Origin: Adiantum capillus-veneris
Taxonomy: Eukaryota; Streptophyta; Polypodiopsida; Polypodiales; Pteridaceae
Length of the DNA stretch: 64,000 nucleotides
Assembly (NCBI GenBank): GCA_014529385.2
Contig: CM043949.1
Coordinates: 147,915,850-147,979,849 of the forward strand
Reading direction: 5' to 3'
A program made the position numbers and the translations under genes. Shown here in pieces: positions 22,681-33,239 of the stretch (position 1 is its first letter; the number at the start of each line of letters is the position of its first letter). The notes under the pieces were generated by a model that saw only the letters and a program-made list of their open reading frames with translations, was not told the DNA's origin and made no database searches.

Positions 22681-23698
22681 ATCTACCTTGCGCAGAAAAC
22701 AGGCCGCTGGCCATCCGCCGGAAGAAAAAAAAACTCTATATACATTATATATATATAGCCCCTCCTTCCCACGCACGTTTTCGCACACACATACCTATAC
22801 AAAACACACACACACCCTCCCTCATGCACGAATACATACACACACACACACGCATGTACGTACCGCACCACAGATACAACAAAGAAAACGACTACGATAT
22901 CAACAAACAAAAGAAGAAGGATCCAAAGCACGCGCCGCCAACAACAAAAAGAGAAAATGCGTCGAAGGCATGCCCCGAACGACTCCAAAAAGAAGTACGC
23001 TCGACACCGACACACCAGCAACATGCCATTCGCCGGCAACACGCAACCACCATGCCATCCTAGTAATTTATAGGTTATTTCCATCATTATCTTCAGTTTT
23101 CACCCGAGCCATTGTAAATTTCCATTTTTTTGTAAATATCCTCTCTCTAGGTGATGGTCACAAAGGCCCACCTAGAGATTCCCATATTTTAATAACCTCC
23201 CAAAACAAAGCAAGGGTCAACCACACCGGGCCCACCACTTGCTTTGTCTCCCCAATTAAGCTTACCCTAACCACACTGGGATTACCATAATCCAAGCAGC
23301 CAACACCTATAAATTGGCACTGAGAGGTCACTATCAGGGGGGGGGGGGGGGGGGGGAAGGGGGGCAATTCATGAGGAACCAAGCATTTGGTAGAGTGTAG
23401 TAGGAAGGATTGACACTATCACCATCACGGGGAGGGGGCTTGTGTGTTGGGTTTGCCTTGGGAATTGCAGCATGCGAAGGGAACCACATCCACCTCTCGA
23501 CTTTAATGGTCAATGCACACACGTATGCACGCTCTTGGTGGTAAGTATTCACAATCATTGAGCCGCCTTAGAGAACGCACCAAGTAGGTTGCACCACCTC
23601 CTCCCCCTACCTCTCTACCACCACGGCATGCCACCTTGTAAATATTGTAGAAATAATTCACCCTCACACCCCCGAGGGTTTTCATCATGTACAAATGT

Positions 23699-23732
<34 letters not shown>

Positions 23733-23893
23733 TAGGTTTTCTGTGTTGATATCATCGTGGTTTTGCGTCCTAGCCGCTCAAAGCTAGGTGGTGCCCCTTG
23801 TTCACTTTACCATGGTACGCTCAAGGTGCACCATTCGGTCCCTCGGCATTTTAGAGGCCGTCAGGGTTCGGGGTCCGCTTTGCGTCCGTCATT

Positions 23894-23907
23894 TGGTGCC
23901 CCCACGG
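23894..23907 (+). other. Primer-binding-site candidate of element C
   Basis: TGGTGCCCCCACGG begins two bases after the LTR's final CA. Position and the TGG start fit a tRNA primer site of the type seen in non-chromodomain plant Gypsy elements. I cannot name the tRNA. Confidence 0.6.
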
Positions 23908-23967
23908 AGGAGGGCTTTTCTAAGACCCTTTAGTTTACAATGCTGAAAGTGACGGCCACTATCAATC

Positions 23968-24384
23968 ATGGACGAGTGGCTAAAGGAGTTTTCTAACTGG
24001 AGGACGGAAGAAGAGGAGACGAAGGAGGCACTAGCCGCCTTCATTGAGGTGCTATTGCTAGGCTGCAGTGTCATCAACGTTCAAGAGGTAAATTCTCCAT
24101 TTCGTGTCGCTCGTTCTAACTATAAATCGAAAGCATCAGGTGGGAGCTTGGTGAAGTGCCATCACTGTTGTCAACCAAGGCACACGTCGATGAGTGCCAG
24201 CAACGAAGGTAGCGAAAGGCCTGAATTCATCTACATCAACATTCATCGCAAAGAAATCATTCACGTCAAGGAAGGGAAGCAAACGGTGAGGCCTCTTTTC
24301 CCTAAAGAAATTGCAGTCAAAGATATAACTTCAAAGTGGCCTAAAGGGGCTGCTCGAGCCAAAGGCAAGGAGAAGATGGGCTAG
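23968..24384 (+). CDS. Element C upstream open frame 1, unknown
   Basis: This is a 138-codon open frame starting with a true ATG 61 bp after the primer site, far ahead of gag at 39811 (about 1.5 kb once B is removed). Residues 1-36 are acidic and helical, starting MDEWLKEFSNWRTEEEETKE. Residues of about 63-75 read CHHCCQPRHTSMS, which recalls a damaged zinc knuckle but lacks the last Cys. The C-terminus is basic (ARAKGKEKMG). I do not recognise it. It could be an extra gene of the kind some plant Gypsy elements carry before gag, or captured host sequence. No transcript evidence is possible here. Confidence 0.4.
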   Translation: MDEWLKEFSNWRTEEEETKEALAAFIEVLLLGCSVINVQEVNSPFRVARSNYKSKASGGSLVKCHHCCQPRHTSMSASNEGSERPEFIYINIHRKEIIHVKEGKQTVRPLFPKEIAVKDITSKWPKGAARAKGKEKMG

Positions 24385-24395
24385 CGTGGAAACAC

Positions 24396-24707
24396 ATGAC
24401 CCTGAAGGGAGAGGCATCTGGCCAAGCAAGTGCTTCAAGCTTAGAGAGCCGGGTTGTACCCACTTTGTCAAAGAAGAAGTCATCCGAAGCTAAGCGGCGG
24501 AAGGTCGCCTACCGATTTGCACGACGCATGCGAGTGCTACAGATCCACTTAGACAATCCAGAAGAAGAAGTGGTGAGAAAATTCCCATGTCCTAGAGAAG
24601 AGTGGTTCGGCTACTGCTCTCGCTGTTTTGGGAAGCGAGTGGAGGATCTTCCTCCTCTCCCTGTACAACTTATCCTGAATAAGCTCTCTACCACGGGAGA
24701 GACCTAG
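24396..24707 (+). CDS. Element C upstream open frame 2, unknown
   Basis: This 103-codon frame begins 12 bp after the previous stop and is in the same frame, so the two may be one protein split by a TAG. It is strongly basic in the middle (KKKSSEAKRRKVAYRFARRM, about residues 28-47). It then has an acidic segment and a CxxC-type GYCSRCFGKRV at about residues 76-86. It ends LPVQLILNKLSTTGET. No known family is recognised. Its lysine-arginine cluster could be nuclear-targeting or nucleic-acid-binding, but that is only inference. Confidence 0.35.
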   Translation: MTLKGEASGQASASSLESRVVPTLSKKKSSEAKRRKVAYRFARRMRVLQIHLDNPEEEVVRKFPCPREEWFGYCSRCFGKRVEDLPPLPVQLILNKLSTTGET

Positions 24708-25128
24708 TGGGTTGGAGACGAGCTGCAAAGTTGAATGGAGTAGAATTCATGCAACACGCCGATTACGGAAATTAGCTACAATTGCTGTTAGCCAAAAGTC
24801 TGGGAGTGGTAAGACGCGTCGCCGTCACCCCGTACGTGTTGAGCAACGAAGGAAAGGTAGAGCCCATGAAAGGCGACGACCTCTTGTGGATGTGCCGACT
24901 CATCAACACTAGCACGGTAAGGGTATAAGTAAGTATTCCACCCTCTTTACATAATGGAAAACGTGCCGACGGAATTGCCGTTCAGATTCCTGCAGCATAT
25001 GCATGTGAATATCTATGTAGATAGGAAAGTCTTCTACCAACAGAAGATCGTTTACCTATTCGGTGCGGCGGTACTAGGAGAAATCCTCAATTCCCCAAAC
25101 CCTATCATTATCCCCATATTAGATTACC
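24708..25128 (+). other. Element C leader, left of the element B insertion
   Basis: There is no supported gene. A basic open stretch at 24712-24912 has no motif. The stretch beginning at 24954 runs across the insertion point into B's LTR, so its end is chimeric. The leader continues at 39662 after B and reaches gag at 39811. Confidence 0.6.
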
Positions 25129-25133
25129 ATCAT

Positions 25134-25510
25134 TCTCATAATAATCAATATCTAATTCTCCTAATTGATTTTCTCATGTTAAACTGATCATTTAATATGG
25201 GGAAGTGCCAGGGGAGAAAAAGCTAGAATATTGGTTAAGTGAGCAGACCGGCCACAGTAGGGATCCAAAGGAGGGAAAATAGGGATCCAAAGGGGGGGAC
25301 ATCTGCAAAAGATCCATGTGCAACAATGGGCTAACAAGACCCTAAGTTTCAGCCCATTAAGACTTCCAAAATGCTAAGGTTCCAAAATTCAAAGGTTGTG
25401 TCCAAAGGGTTAAAGCTTAGGATGAATTGGGTTGTTTGTGTGCTCTCCAAAGTCAACACACATCCCTACACATGAGGGGGAGAGCCCTAAAGGTAGGGGA
25501 TGAGAGAGAA

Positions 25511-25569
<59 letters not shown>

Positions 25570-26770
25570 GACCCCTTTACACAAAGGGAATGAAGGACAC
25601 ATGTCCGATGCCTAAGCTAGTTGCTCCCAAAATGTGCTCAATTCCTATTGGATGACCCTTGAAGTGGACCAATGAGAATTATGCTAGAGTAAATTTAGCC
25701 TAATTAATTTTAAAACACTTAATAAAAAGAACCAATGAAAATTAAGTCTCCTGGATGATTATTAGACAGCCTGAGAAGGGGTCCAATAGGAATTGAGTAG
25801 CCCAATGGGCTACTTAATTCCTATTGGTCAGAATGGGGAAAGGTCCAATGGGGATTTAATTCACTTAAATCAATTAATTTTAATTGATTAAGCTCTCACA
25901 AAAGGGGAAAGGGGGACACATGTCAGAAGGCTATCAATTATGCTGCTTAATAGCCATTGGCTGAGCTTGGCATTGTCCAATTGGGAGCCTGCAAGAGAAA
26001 ATAGCAAGGGGGCTCGCCCAAGAGAGAGAGGGGGATGATTTTTACAAGGCATTATCACACACACACTCACAAAATCTCATGTGTGAAGAAAGAGAAGACT
26101 ATCTCTTCCCAAGCTTTAATGGAGAGCTCATCACCTACTCCAAGCTTGTGAGATAGAAGCCTACATCGACATACTCTTGGCATGTGGATGTAAATCCAAC
26201 CAAGATCCAAGCTTCAATGCATGCTCATCTCCTCTACCAAGCTAATTACTAAGCTAAGCTATGCTAATATGAGTGATTATGTGAGGAGATGTACATCTTT
26301 CTCGTAAGATACTCCTTCTTCCTCTCAATCTACTCTGATACCCTGCTAGCTCTCACCATCTTCGAAGGTGTGTGAGGTCTTGGGTCTGAGAACGGGGATA
26401 ATTAAAGTTGTGTTTGCTAAGTGTTTTGCTTAGTGCATGAAGCTTTCATCTTCATTGCACTAGCTAGTCTTGAAGGAACACAAAGAATTGTATTGTACAA
26501 TGTCTCTCTTGATGGGAGAAACCATAATACAAAGCCTTTTGGAGGGGGGACCGGCTCCATGCAAATCCGGTCCTCAACTGTTGTCAATAGCTTAAATTCT
26601 CTCTCTTTTGAAAGTATTGTTGATGCTATGTAACTAGGTGTTATGCTTTTTGTTGCTCTCTCCACCCAAGCACTCTTGTAATTCTCATTAGGAATCTATT
26701 CTAATGAAATTCCCACTATGTTCATGCTAATTTTCGCTACACATAAGTTATTAGGCCTTTAAACGTTACA
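25134..26770 (+). repeat. 5' LTR of element B
   Basis: 1637 bp, starting TCTCATAATAATC (the expected TG is now TC) and ending GTTACA. It carries a (CA)n tract at about 25514-25568 and retains the section of about 570 bp missing from the 3' LTR. Confidence 0.93.
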
Positions 26771-26771
26771 T

Positions 26772-26783
26772 TGGTATCAGAGC
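26772..26783 (+). other. Primer-binding site of element B (initiator tRNA-Met)
   Basis: TGGTATCAGAGC, one base after the LTR, is complementary to the 3' end of plant initiator tRNA-Met. Confidence 0.93.
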
Positions 26784-27156
26784 ACAAGGTTTATCTTTTC
26801 CTGCTCAAGAAGGGAGGTCCTCAAGCTAGCTATAAATGGTTGGTATTATTAATTTCCTGTGAGTAAGTAGAATAGGCATTTTTCAGCCTTGCAGTGCGCT
26901 TGCCTTTGTGCAGTTAACGGGGCATCACCGTCGAGAGCTATGTTCTTAATAGTGGAGTCCTACGGGGCCACTATTGAGATATTAGAAGCTTGACCGGAGC
27001 CGGTGGTGTTTTGGTGTCGAAAGACCCTCTCTTCTATTCCTTGCAATTAATGGTATTTGAGCCGCGGGTACAATAGCTTGAGTGATTTTTCTAAAGGGGT
27101 AAAGAGGAGTAGCAACTAGGGCTTGAAGTGCCAAAGTACACCTAAAAGTTGTTAGA

Positions 27157-27686
27157 ATGGCTGACAATAGTAAAGAGAGTGAAATTAATGTTGATAACTT
27201 TGATTTTGCTCATGAGCAAGCTACTAATGATGCTTCAATGCTTGTTAACTATCTTGTTTCTAGGCTTCAACAAGCCATGGGCAATCCATCTCTTCAAAGT
27301 GAAGTGCAACGGCAGCTTCGTGCTCACGGGATTCTCCAAGCTCATCACCATGACGAGAGAATACCTAGGAAGCCTCCTTGTGAGACTACCAAAAGAGGTC
27401 TCTCTCCGATTCGTGAAGAAGAAGAAAATCCATATGAAGGGCTCAAGAATTTACTTCTTGATGATGTATCTCCTTCCCAAAGGACAACTCAAGAGCCTCC
27501 ACCGAAGGAATGAGAAAGAAGTGAGTCTCCCGCCACCTCGGTAGAGATGGCTCCACGAAGACGGCGGGCTAAACGCTCTCCATCACCACCAAAGCGGAGA
27601 AGACCATCACACTCTTCTCCACGCCATAATTCAAAGAGGGATGATAAAAAGCAAGAGAAGAAAAAGGTGAGAAAGAGGACACCCTC
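27157..27686 (+). pseudogene. Element B gag, N-terminal part
   Basis: The frame starts at ATG 27157, about 370 bp after the primer site, with MADNSKESEINVDNFDFAHE and a helical, Gln-rich stretch. It meets an in-frame TGA at 27511, continues in the same frame through a strongly basic section with APRRRRAKRSPSPPKRRRPS, and is cut at the CCCTC target site by element D. The gene resumes at 33240 beyond D. The two parts share the Lys/Arg-rich KKVRKRTPS and KKARKRSPS motifs on either side of the break, so this is a low-complexity, RNA-binding-like portion of gag. Confidence 0.8.
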
Positions 27687-27878
27687 TGAAGGAGTACGAG
27701 CGGAAGTGCGACGCGAGAGAGAGTGCGAGAAGAAGAGCACGCCGATATGGTGAACTCGCTCTACTGTAATGTGTAGAGCATAGTGAGTTCTTATTAGGTT
27801 TTTACAAAAGAATATGTTTACATACCTGGCGGCCCGCCCACTTACCTGGGCGACCACATTGGGCTTTATACCCCAACA
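27687..27878 (-). repeat. 3' LTR of element D
   Basis: 192 bp, TGAAGGAGTACGAGC to CCCCAACA on the plus strand. Both ends are set by the CCCTC target duplication and by the matching 5' LTR. Confidence 0.95.
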
Positions 27879-27967
27879 ACCTCCCACTTAAAGTCCAATG
27901 TGGTACTTTAAGTGTGAGAGAAGCTACTATACAAGCTAATATACAAGAGATGTAGAGAAGTGATGTA

Positions 27968-30445
27968 CTACCCTACACCTAACTGCTTGCGAAAATGCGC
28001 AAAGCTCTCTGAGGGAAGTCCTTTTGTAAGTAGATAAGCAGGATTTTCTGTGGTGTGAACTTTGACAAGCTGAAGTTGCTTATCCTCGAGCATTTCCCTG
28101 ATGAAATGATACTTCACATCCACATGCTTTGTCTTTGAGTGATAAACTGGATTGCGAGCCAATTGTATAGCACTTTGACTATCACAATATAACACAGGCA
28201 TCTCTTCTTTGATTCCCAAATCTGTTACTAGTCGATTAAGCCAAATTGATTCTTTGCATGCCTCTGATGCTGCAACATATTCAGCCTCTGTAGTAGACTG
28301 AGTAACACAATCTTGTAATCTAGAATGCCATGATACTACTCCACCAGCCAATGTAAAGACATACCCTAACATAGACCTTCGGTTGTCTAAGTCGCCTGCA
28401 TAATCTGATTCTGTAAAACCCTTTACACTTAGCTTCTGACTCCCATAGCATATACGCATACTCTTTGTAGCTTTCAGGTATCTCAATATTCCTTTCACTG
28501 CCTCCCAATGTTTCTTGCCTGGGTTTGACATGTATCGACTTACTACTCCCACTGCAAATGCAATGTCTGGGCGAGTAGCAATCATTGCATACATCAAACT
28601 ACCCACTGCAGACGCATATGGAATCTTATCCATTTCAGTCTTTTCTTCCTCAGACATAGGGCAATCTTGTTTGCTAAGTTTCACAAATGGTGGCAATGGA
28701 ACACTCAATGCCTTTCCCTTCTCCATATTGAAACGTTGCAAAACCTTGTCAATATACTCTGTTTGAGATAACCAAATCAACTTCTTCGATCTGTCTCTCT
28801 CAATGCGCATACCAAGTATATGACTTGCCTCACCCATGTCTTTCATGTCAAACGATTTTGCCATCTTTGACTTGAAAGCTGAAATTTCTTCCAAGTGCTT
28901 GCCAGCAATCAACATGTCATCCACATACAAAATAAGGATCAGCCAACTGCCATCCTTAGCCTTCTTTGTATATAGACAGTGATCGAACTCACTACGTTTG
29001 TAGCCTTGAGAAAGTATAAACTTGTGGAATTTATGGTACCATGCCCTCGGTGATTGTTTTAAGCCATAAAGACTCTTTAACAATTGGCATACCCAATCTT
29101 CCTTGACTTTCTCAACAAACCCTTCTGGCTGCTGCATGTAAATTTCCACATCTAAATCACCATGCAAGAACGCTGTCTTGACATCCATTTGGTGCAACAC
29201 CAAATCTAATATGGCAACCAATGCAAGAAAGCATCTCAATGTAGTCATCTTGGCCACCGGAGAGAAGACTTCATCAAAGTCAATGCCTTGTTCTTGCTTA
29301 AATCCCTTGGAAACAAGCCTTGCTTTGTACTTTGGCTGACTATCATGAGCGGTGATCTTATACCTGTAAACCCATTTACAAGGTAGAGCCTTTTTGCCCT
29401 GTGGTAATTTAACTAGCTTCCATGTCTTGTTTTTATGCAGAGCTGTCATCTCTAACTGCATGGCCAATTGCCAATTCCCGGAGTCCTTCATTTGCACTGC
29501 TTCCTTGTAACATGAAGGCTCATTGCAATCAGTCAACATGACATAGTTCATAGATGGAACAAACCTATCAGGAGGTCGCGTGACGCGTCCAGATCTACGC
29601 ACAATAGGTGGCTCAGGCTCAGCCACAACCTGTGGTTCCACTCTATCCTGTCCTTGCTCCTCTTGAGCCCTGACATTTTGTCTTGCACGTGCAGGTCCAT
29701 CTTCTTGGAAGACAACTCTTCTAATCTCCTCAAATCTCTCTGGTTTAGAATGATATTTGGATTCATTAAAGTGAACATCATTGTTGCGGACAACCTGTCT
29801 GGATTCGGGATCCCAAAGTCTGTACCCCATCTCACCAGAATTACCATAGCCTAGAAAGATGCACTTTCTACTCTTTGGCTCAAGTTTGTTCCTAAATTCC
29901 TTTGGAACGTGAGTATATGCCTCACAGCCAAAGACTCTGAGATGCTTGTATGAGGGCATTTTGCCTGACCATACCATCTCTGGCACTGAATCCTTCTGCA
30001 AAACCTTGCTAGGAGATCTATTTACAAGATGAACAACTGTTGATACAACTTCAACCCAAAACCCATTTGGCATATGTGCATTAGACAACATACTTTTGAC
30101 CTTCTCTTGTATGGTCCTATTCATCCTCTCAGCAACACCATTTTGAGGAGGATTGTAAGGAGCAGTAAGTTCATGTTTTATACCTTTTGACTCACAAAAG
30201 TCCTGAAAGGCCTTTGAAACATACTCTCCACCATTGTCAGTGCGTAAGCATTTAAGCTTCTTGCCACTCTGATTCTCCACAAGTGTCACAAACGTGTTGA
30301 AAACACTAAACGCTTCATCCTTGTGCTTGAGAAAGTAAACCCATACTTTCCTCGAGTAATCATCTATAAATGTCATAAAGTAAGAAGCTCCCCCTAGAGA
30401 TAGGTTAGGCATAGGTCCACACAAATCACTATGAACAAGTGCCAA
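27968..30445 (-). CDS. Element D integrase, reverse transcriptase and RNase H
   Basis: An open frame of 825 codons without a stop. The first Met is simply where the frame opens after a frameshift; the real polyprotein begins upstream in gag. Integrase has its catalytic residues in HSDLCGP (Asp at about 7), LRTDNGGEY (Asp at about 70) and NGVAERMNR (Glu at about 106). RT starts near residue 340, with MDVKTAFLHGDLD and the catalytic YVDD at about 507-510. RNase H follows with ESDYAGDLDNRRS, STTEAEYVAASEA and YCDSQSAIQLA. The end, HFRKQLGVG, lies 90 bp before the 3' LTR. The protein copies and integrates element DNA. All catalytic residues I can check are present. Confidence 0.93.
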   Translation of the reverse strand: MALVHSDLCGPMPNLSLGGASYFMTFIDDYSRKVWVYFLKHKDEAFSVFNTFVTLVENQSGKKLKCLRTDNGGEYVSKAFQDFCESKGIKHELTAPYNPPQNGVAERMNRTIQEKVKSMLSNAHMPNGFWVEVVSTVVHLVNRSPSKVLQKDSVPEMVWSGKMPSYKHLRVFGCEAYTHVPKEFRNKLEPKSRKCIFLGYGNSGEMGYRLWDPESRQVVRNNDVHFNESKYHSKPERFEEIRRVVFQEDGPARARQNVRAQEEQGQDRVEPQVVAEPEPPIVRRSGRVTRPPDRFVPSMNYVMLTDCNEPSCYKEAVQMKDSGNWQLAMQLEMTALHKNKTWKLVKLPQGKKALPCKWVYRYKITAHDSQPKYKARLVSKGFKQEQGIDFDEVFSPVAKMTTLRCFLALVAILDLVLHQMDVKTAFLHGDLDVEIYMQQPEGFVEKVKEDWVCQLLKSLYGLKQSPRAWYHKFHKFILSQGYKRSEFDHCLYTKKAKDGSWLILILYVDDMLIAGKHLEEISAFKSKMAKSFDMKDMGEASHILGMRIERDRSKKLIWLSQTEYIDKVLQRFNMEKGKALSVPLPPFVKLSKQDCPMSEEEKTEMDKIPYASAVGSLMYAMIATRPDIAFAVGVVSRYMSNPGKKHWEAVKGILRYLKATKSMRICYGSQKLSVKGFTESDYAGDLDNRRSMLGYVFTLAGGVVSWHSRLQDCVTQSTTEAEYVAASEACKESIWLNRLVTDLGIKEEMPVLYCDSQSAIQLARNPVYHSKTKHVDVKYHFIREMLEDKQLQLVKVHTTENPAYLLTKGLPSESFAHFRKQLGVG

Positions 30446-31947
30446 TAGTGTATCTCTTCTACTGCTTTTATGCTTATGTGGCTGCTGTGTTTGCTTACCA
30501 TACAGACAATGTTCACAGAATTCAAAATCATTAAATGAAAGCCAGGAAAATAACCAGAACGAGACAAGATTTCCATTCCCTTCTTGGACATATGTCCTAA
30601 CCGGCTATGCCACAAAGAAACGTTCGGATGCTCGGTTACATTGATTACATTTTTAGAGACATTTGATACATAAATCATGTAAAGTCCTCCAGACTTTACT
30701 CCATGTGCTACTGTCATAGAACCCTTGGATATCTTCCACATGTTCTGTCCAAAAGTGGTGACGTAGCCAGCATCATCAAGTAAACCTGTGTTGATCAAGC
30801 TCTTTGTAATTGTGGGAACATGTCTCACATTCTTCAGCGTGAAATAAGAGCCATTCTGAAACTTCAATTGAACATCTCCAACACCTAGGATCTCACATGT
30901 CTGCCCATTGCCTAGCCGAACATGATCTTTAGTGGTCACATAAGAGGTAAACCACTCCTTGTTTGGAGACACATGAAGTGATACCCCTGAGTCTATAATC
31001 CAGTCACTCAGTGCATTTCCATCAGATGCTGTAAGAAGAGTTGAGTCCATTGTATTCTTCAAGAAGTAGATGTCTCCTGACACTAGACTGTCATCCTCTG
31101 CAACAATGTTTGTCACATTTATTTCTTGAATCTTTACTGAGGACTTGTTCTTCTCACCATGGTCTTCAGCTTTCTCTTTGCCTTTTTCTGCTTTCCATTC
31201 TCTGCAGTCTCTTTTCATGTGACCCTTCTTGCCACAATGGTAGCATTCTATGTCACTCTTGCCTTTAGCACTGCGGGACTTGCTACGAGACTGATTCCTC
31301 TTTCCACCTTTGTACTTTTCTTTGGTCCTTCCCCTGACAACTAAGGCTGTTCCTTTGCCTTTGTCCATTGTCTTTCTATTGGTTTCTTCAGTAAGCAGAC
31401 TTCCTTCTACACCTGCTATGTTCAAACCATCTGGAGGTGCAGAATTACTCAAAGTTGTGCAAAAAGTGTCCCAACTTTCCGGCAATGTGATCAACAGGAA
31501 CATAGCTCTAACATGTTCATCAAACTTGACACCTTGAGCTGACAACTGACTATAGATTGTGTTGAATTCATTCAGATGATTGGACATAGGTGTCCCTTCT
31601 TTCATCTTCAAGTCAACAAGCTTCTTAAGCCAGTATACCTGTGAAGTTGCACTCTGCTTCTCATAAAGATCAATCAGCTTTAACCATGCTTGATAAGCCG
31701 ACATCTCGTCTACTACATTGAAGTAAACGCTTTCTGCCAAAGTCAGCATAATGGTAGAAAGTGTCAATTCATCCATTTCGCTCCATTCATCTTCGTCCAT
31801 ATCTTCTGGTTTTATCCCCTTGAGCTTTATAGGTTTTATCTGCTTCTTTTGTACCAACACGTGCCAAATCTGCTTCTTCCACAATGGGAAATTGGTTCCA
31901 TCTAGCTTCTTGATATTGTAAAGAGCAGTGTCATGTGATCTAGCCAC
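30394..31947 (-). pseudogene. Element D gag and protease, frameshifted
   Basis: 517 codons are open. The gag domain begins with the DUF4219-like LDGTNFPLWKKQIWHVL, then UBN2-type sequence to about residue 180. A canonical zinc knuckle, CYHCGKKGHMKRDC, lies at 235-248. The protease motif WIIDSGVSLHVSP lies at about 316-328; Val replaces the usual Ala after D-S-G. A GAG-pre-integrase motif LWHSRLGHMS lies near 445. Around 30534 the loss of one base shifts the frame; the Cys pair of the pre-integrase zinc region continues in the frame of the neighbouring integrase. The codon where ATG is expected, at 31945-31947, reads GTG, with a TGA four codons upstream. Expression would therefore need repair or another start. 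Confidence 0.9.
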
Positions 31948-33031
31948 AGCTACGCTTCACAGTAGTTTACTTTCCTGGGAAAAATTCGGCAGAGTTTCCC
32001 CTATAAACTGACCTCTAAACCAATATCAACCTGTCAAATGAACCAAGAAAGCTTTAGATTCTACAGAAATTTTGGCAGCGTCTCCTTTGTAAAATGGCTT
32101 TGGTGTACTAAAACCAGACCAAAAAACAGCTCAAAAAACACTGTCTCTCTGACACTGTAAGCTGTGGGTAAACCTGTCCTGCACCTGTACTGTCTCTCAC
32201 TGTCCTGTCACTGTCCTGTAAGCATAGACTGTGACAATGCCTCAACGGCAGTAAAGAAAAGATGCAATCCCAACTATCTAACTCACAATCAATACATCCT
32301 AGCTGCCTATCTAAGGGTGCTCGAGGGATCTCTCCAAGACCTGTATCACCGAAAGGATCTCAACATTCGAGAATCCCCCAGCTCAATAAAACCTCACTCG
32401 ACCCTCAACAAAGGCTGCAGTAAATCTGATAGTACATAGACTTCCCACAAAGTCATACATCCACAAATTTCCCAGTGTATGCTGTAACCGCTGCGGCGGT
32501 TGTTTGCTGCGTGACTCACAGCCAGCAAACCCTCAACAAACATACATCATCTCTGACAATACATCCCATGTGGAAGTACCTGCAATGTCAGGATGAAATC
32601 TGGAATATCAAGCAGCAAATACAAGCTACATGATGAACTAGTGGATGTCGCCTACAGTCTGTGTGTAGATGCGCCCGTGTCGTATGTGACACGCCTCCAA
32701 GAACTGTGAGCTGTCCTTCGATGTGTAGATAGCCACAAATCAACACTCTGGGAGTGTCGATATCCTCAGCACATGCAGTCGTAGGCCGAAAACCCCAAAT
32801 TTGCAAAGCCGAATCTGCACCCGCTGAGACCACGTAGTCGAAAATGGCCTGCGCAGACCTTTGTCGAAGCCGAACGGTGGCCGAGATGACCTTAGAATGA
32901 AATTCTGAGAACACCAAGGTCCTTCGGGCTCACCCACAGGATTTGGGGCCATGTCTTCGCCTGTCGAATTTCACTCCAATCTGAGCTGGTGGCTCTAGCC
33001 TCCTACAGTGCTGCCCCGAGCCTCGATCTGA
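31948..33031 (-). other. Element D untranslated leader
   Basis: About 1.08 kb between the primer site and gag. No open frame with motifs was seen. It is long for a Copia element with LTRs under 200 bp. Confidence 0.75.
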
Positions 33032-33043
33032 GCTCTGATACCA
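33032..33043 (-). other. Primer-binding site of element D
   Basis: The minus strand reads TGGTATCAGAGC two bases after the 5' LTR, matching initiator tRNA-Met. Confidence 0.93.
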
Positions 33044-33045
33044 GT

Positions 33046-33239
33046 TGAAGGAGTACGAGCGGAAGTGCGATGCGAGAGAGAGAGTGCGAGAAGAAGAGCA
33101 CGACGATATGGTGAACTCGCTCTACTGTAATGTGTAGAGCATAGTGAGTTTTTATTGGGTTTTTGCAAAAGAATATGTGTACATACCTGGCGGCCCGCCC
33201 ACTTACCTGGGCGACCACATTGGGCTTTATACCCCAACA
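33046..33239 (-). repeat. 5' LTR of element D
   Basis: 194 bp, the partner of 27687-27878, followed by the second CCCTC. Confidence 0.95.

Larger units (their letters stand above)
17401..23891 (+). repeat. 5' LTR of element C (split by element A)
   Basis: The parts are 17401-18246 and 22607-23891, about 2.1 kb without element A. It carries (CT)n near 17525-17562, poly-C runs, (AC)n, a poly-G run near 23339-23356 and a (CT)n(GT)n compound near 23699-23734, all matched in the 3' LTR. Over 183 aligned bases (about 23155-23335 against 46388-46568) I count seven differences. Confidence 0.9.
27687..33239 (-). mobile_element. Element D: Copia retrotransposon inside element B gag
   Basis: 5553 bp on the minus strand, flanked by CCCTC at 27682-27686 and 33240-33244. 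Its short LTRs (192 and 194 bp) differ by about six substitutions and one 2-bp indel. A primer site for initiator tRNA-Met follows the 5' LTR and a purine tract (AAGTGGGAGG on minus) precedes the 3' LTR. The gene order gag, protease, integrase, RT, RNase H defines Copia. The coding region has a single frameshift and a start-codon change, making D the best preserved element in the window. Confidence 0.95.

Noticed and set aside
22514-23290. Long plus-strand open frames through the CA/CT/poly-C part of element C's 5' LTR (also 45184-45994 and 17324-17899)
   Set aside because: They are translations of microsatellites (His-Thr, Ser-Leu, Pro runs) that stay open because dinucleotide repeats lack stops. 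The same DNA is LTR sequence.
24954-25187. A 77-codon open frame in the element C leader
   Set aside because: Its second half crosses the insertion point and is element B LTR sequence.
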